Source of the DNA: JAWLCG01 sp041687295
GTDB lineage: Bacteria > Planctomycetota > Phycisphaerae > SM23-33 > FEN-1343
Length of the DNA stretch: 7,995 bases
Direction of reading: 5' to 3'
Assembly (NCBI GenBank): GCA_041687295.1
Contig: JAWLCG010000229.1
Span: 1 to 7,995 of the forward strand
The notes beneath the pieces are model-generated. The model did no database searches and had not been told where the DNA came from. It was given only the letters and a program-made list of their open reading frames with translations. This document shows, piece by piece, positions 7,434-7,995 of the stretch. The number at the start of each line of letters is the position of its first letter. Position 1 is the first letter of the stretch. Both the position numbers and the translations under genes were made by a program.

Positions 7434-7995
7434 ATGCCGCGGGTCGCACGGGTGGTCATTCCGGGCTGTGCGCATCACGTAACGCAGCGGGGCAACAATC
7501 GACAGGACTTCTTCTTCGTCGACGACGACCGCCGGGCGTATCTGGAGATCCTGCGCGAGCAGGCGGCCCTCTGGGGCCTGCGGATCGAGGGCTACTGCCT
7601 GATGACCAACCACGTGCACCTGGTGGCCGTGCCGGCGCGGGAGCAGTCGCTGGCCAAGGCCGTCGGGCGGACGCACTGGCTCTACACGCAGCACGTCAAC
7701 CGCCTGCACGGCCGCTGCGGCCACCTGTGGCAGAACCGCTTCTACTCCTGCTCGCTGGACGAGGACCACTACTGGCGGGCCCTGGCGTACGTGGAGCGCA
7801 ACCCGGTGCGGGCGTCGCTGGTGCGGCGGGCGTGGCGGTGGCCCTGGAGCAGCGCCGCCGCCCACACGGGCCGCGTGGCCGCCGACGGCCTGCTAGACCT
7901 GGCGTCGTGGTGGCGGCAGCAGACGCCCGAGGCGTGGGCGGACGTGCTGACGGCCGAGGCGGACGCCGCCGTCCTGTCGGCCCTGCTGACGGGCT
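7434..7995 (+). CDS. REP-associated tyrosine transposase (RAYT, Y1/HUH family), 3' partial
   Basis: The first 187 residues are present; the frame is open to the window end, so the C-terminus is missing. It begins MPRVARVVIPGCAHHVTQRG, the typical RAYT start. The HUH metal-binding pair is His60/His62 in GYCLMTNHVHLVAVP, and the probable nucleophile is Tyr119 in YVERNPVRASLV. GHLWQNRFYSC (96-106) is another family hallmark. RAYTs are IS200/IS605-like single-strand endonucleases that nick and rejoin DNA at REP hairpins. They are usually single-copy and are thought to spread REP/BIME elements rather than themselves. A BIME-like element lies at 4411-4488 and a direct-repeat cluster sits directly upstream. 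The key residues are intact, so the enzyme may be active. The start is ATG at 7434; no alternative looks better. Confidence 0.9.
   Translation, partial: MPRVARVVIPGCAHHVTQRGNNRQDFFFVDDDRRAYLEILREQAALWGLRIEGYCLMTNHVHLVAVPAREQSLAKAVGRTHWLYTQHVNRLHGRCGHLWQNRFYSCSLDEDHYWRALAYVERNPVRASLVRRAWRWPWSSAAAHTGRVAADGLLDLASWWRQQTPEAWADVLTAEADAAVLSALLTG

Noticed and set aside
4669..7482. A 937-codon plus-strand frame overlapping the kinase fusion
   Set aside because: It is almost entirely Arg/Pro/Gly/Ala, lacks motifs and runs through the kinase gene in another frame; it is a shadow of that gene.

Overview
The window is very GC-rich and looks like a Planctomycetota chromosome fragment, probably a Phycisphaerae-like lineage from an environmental or metagenome-derived genome. 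The main reason is the large surface protein: its pre-dockerin module (starting around FYNNS and ending DRVTLTWPDGAI) followed by a dockerin pair is, from memory, a combination typical of planctomycete secreted proteins. The assignment is inference; no rRNA or marker gene is present.

Layout, all on the + strand. (1) Positions 1-4216 hold the 3' part of a very large secreted beta-helix protein. Its start lies upstream of the window. It has internal repeats of about 430 residues, each opening with a CSLREA motif and closing with a choice-of-anchor Q type end, then a planctomycete C-terminal module, two dockerin-like calcium loops and a Pro/Ala-rich tail. The reading frame is broken at about 3601-3604: the pre-dockerin module begins in one frame and finishes, with the dockerin, in another. 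(2) Positions 4217-4723 are a noncoding spacer packed with palindromes. The most striking is a pair of perfect 29-bp inverted arms, each with its own small hairpin, which is the architecture of a REP/BIME element. A plausible sigma70-type promoter closes the spacer. (3) Positions 4724-7177 encode an 817-residue fusion of a GlmU-like nucleotidyltransferase and a galactokinase-family GHMP kinase, which could turn a free sugar into an NDP-sugar. Its kinase has Arg where galactokinases have the sugar-binding Glu. (4) Positions 7178-7433 hold short hairpins and four TAAACCCGG-type direct repeats. (5) Positions 7434-7995 encode the N-terminal 187 residues of a REP-associated tyrosine transposase (RAYT), cut by the window end.

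The genes do not form one obvious operon. The sugar kinase/pyrophosphorylase has its own promoter and may feed cell-surface glycan synthesis. The RAYT and the BIME-like element about 2.9 kb upstream are a possible enzyme/substrate pair. No CRISPR array, tRNA or rRNA was recognised.
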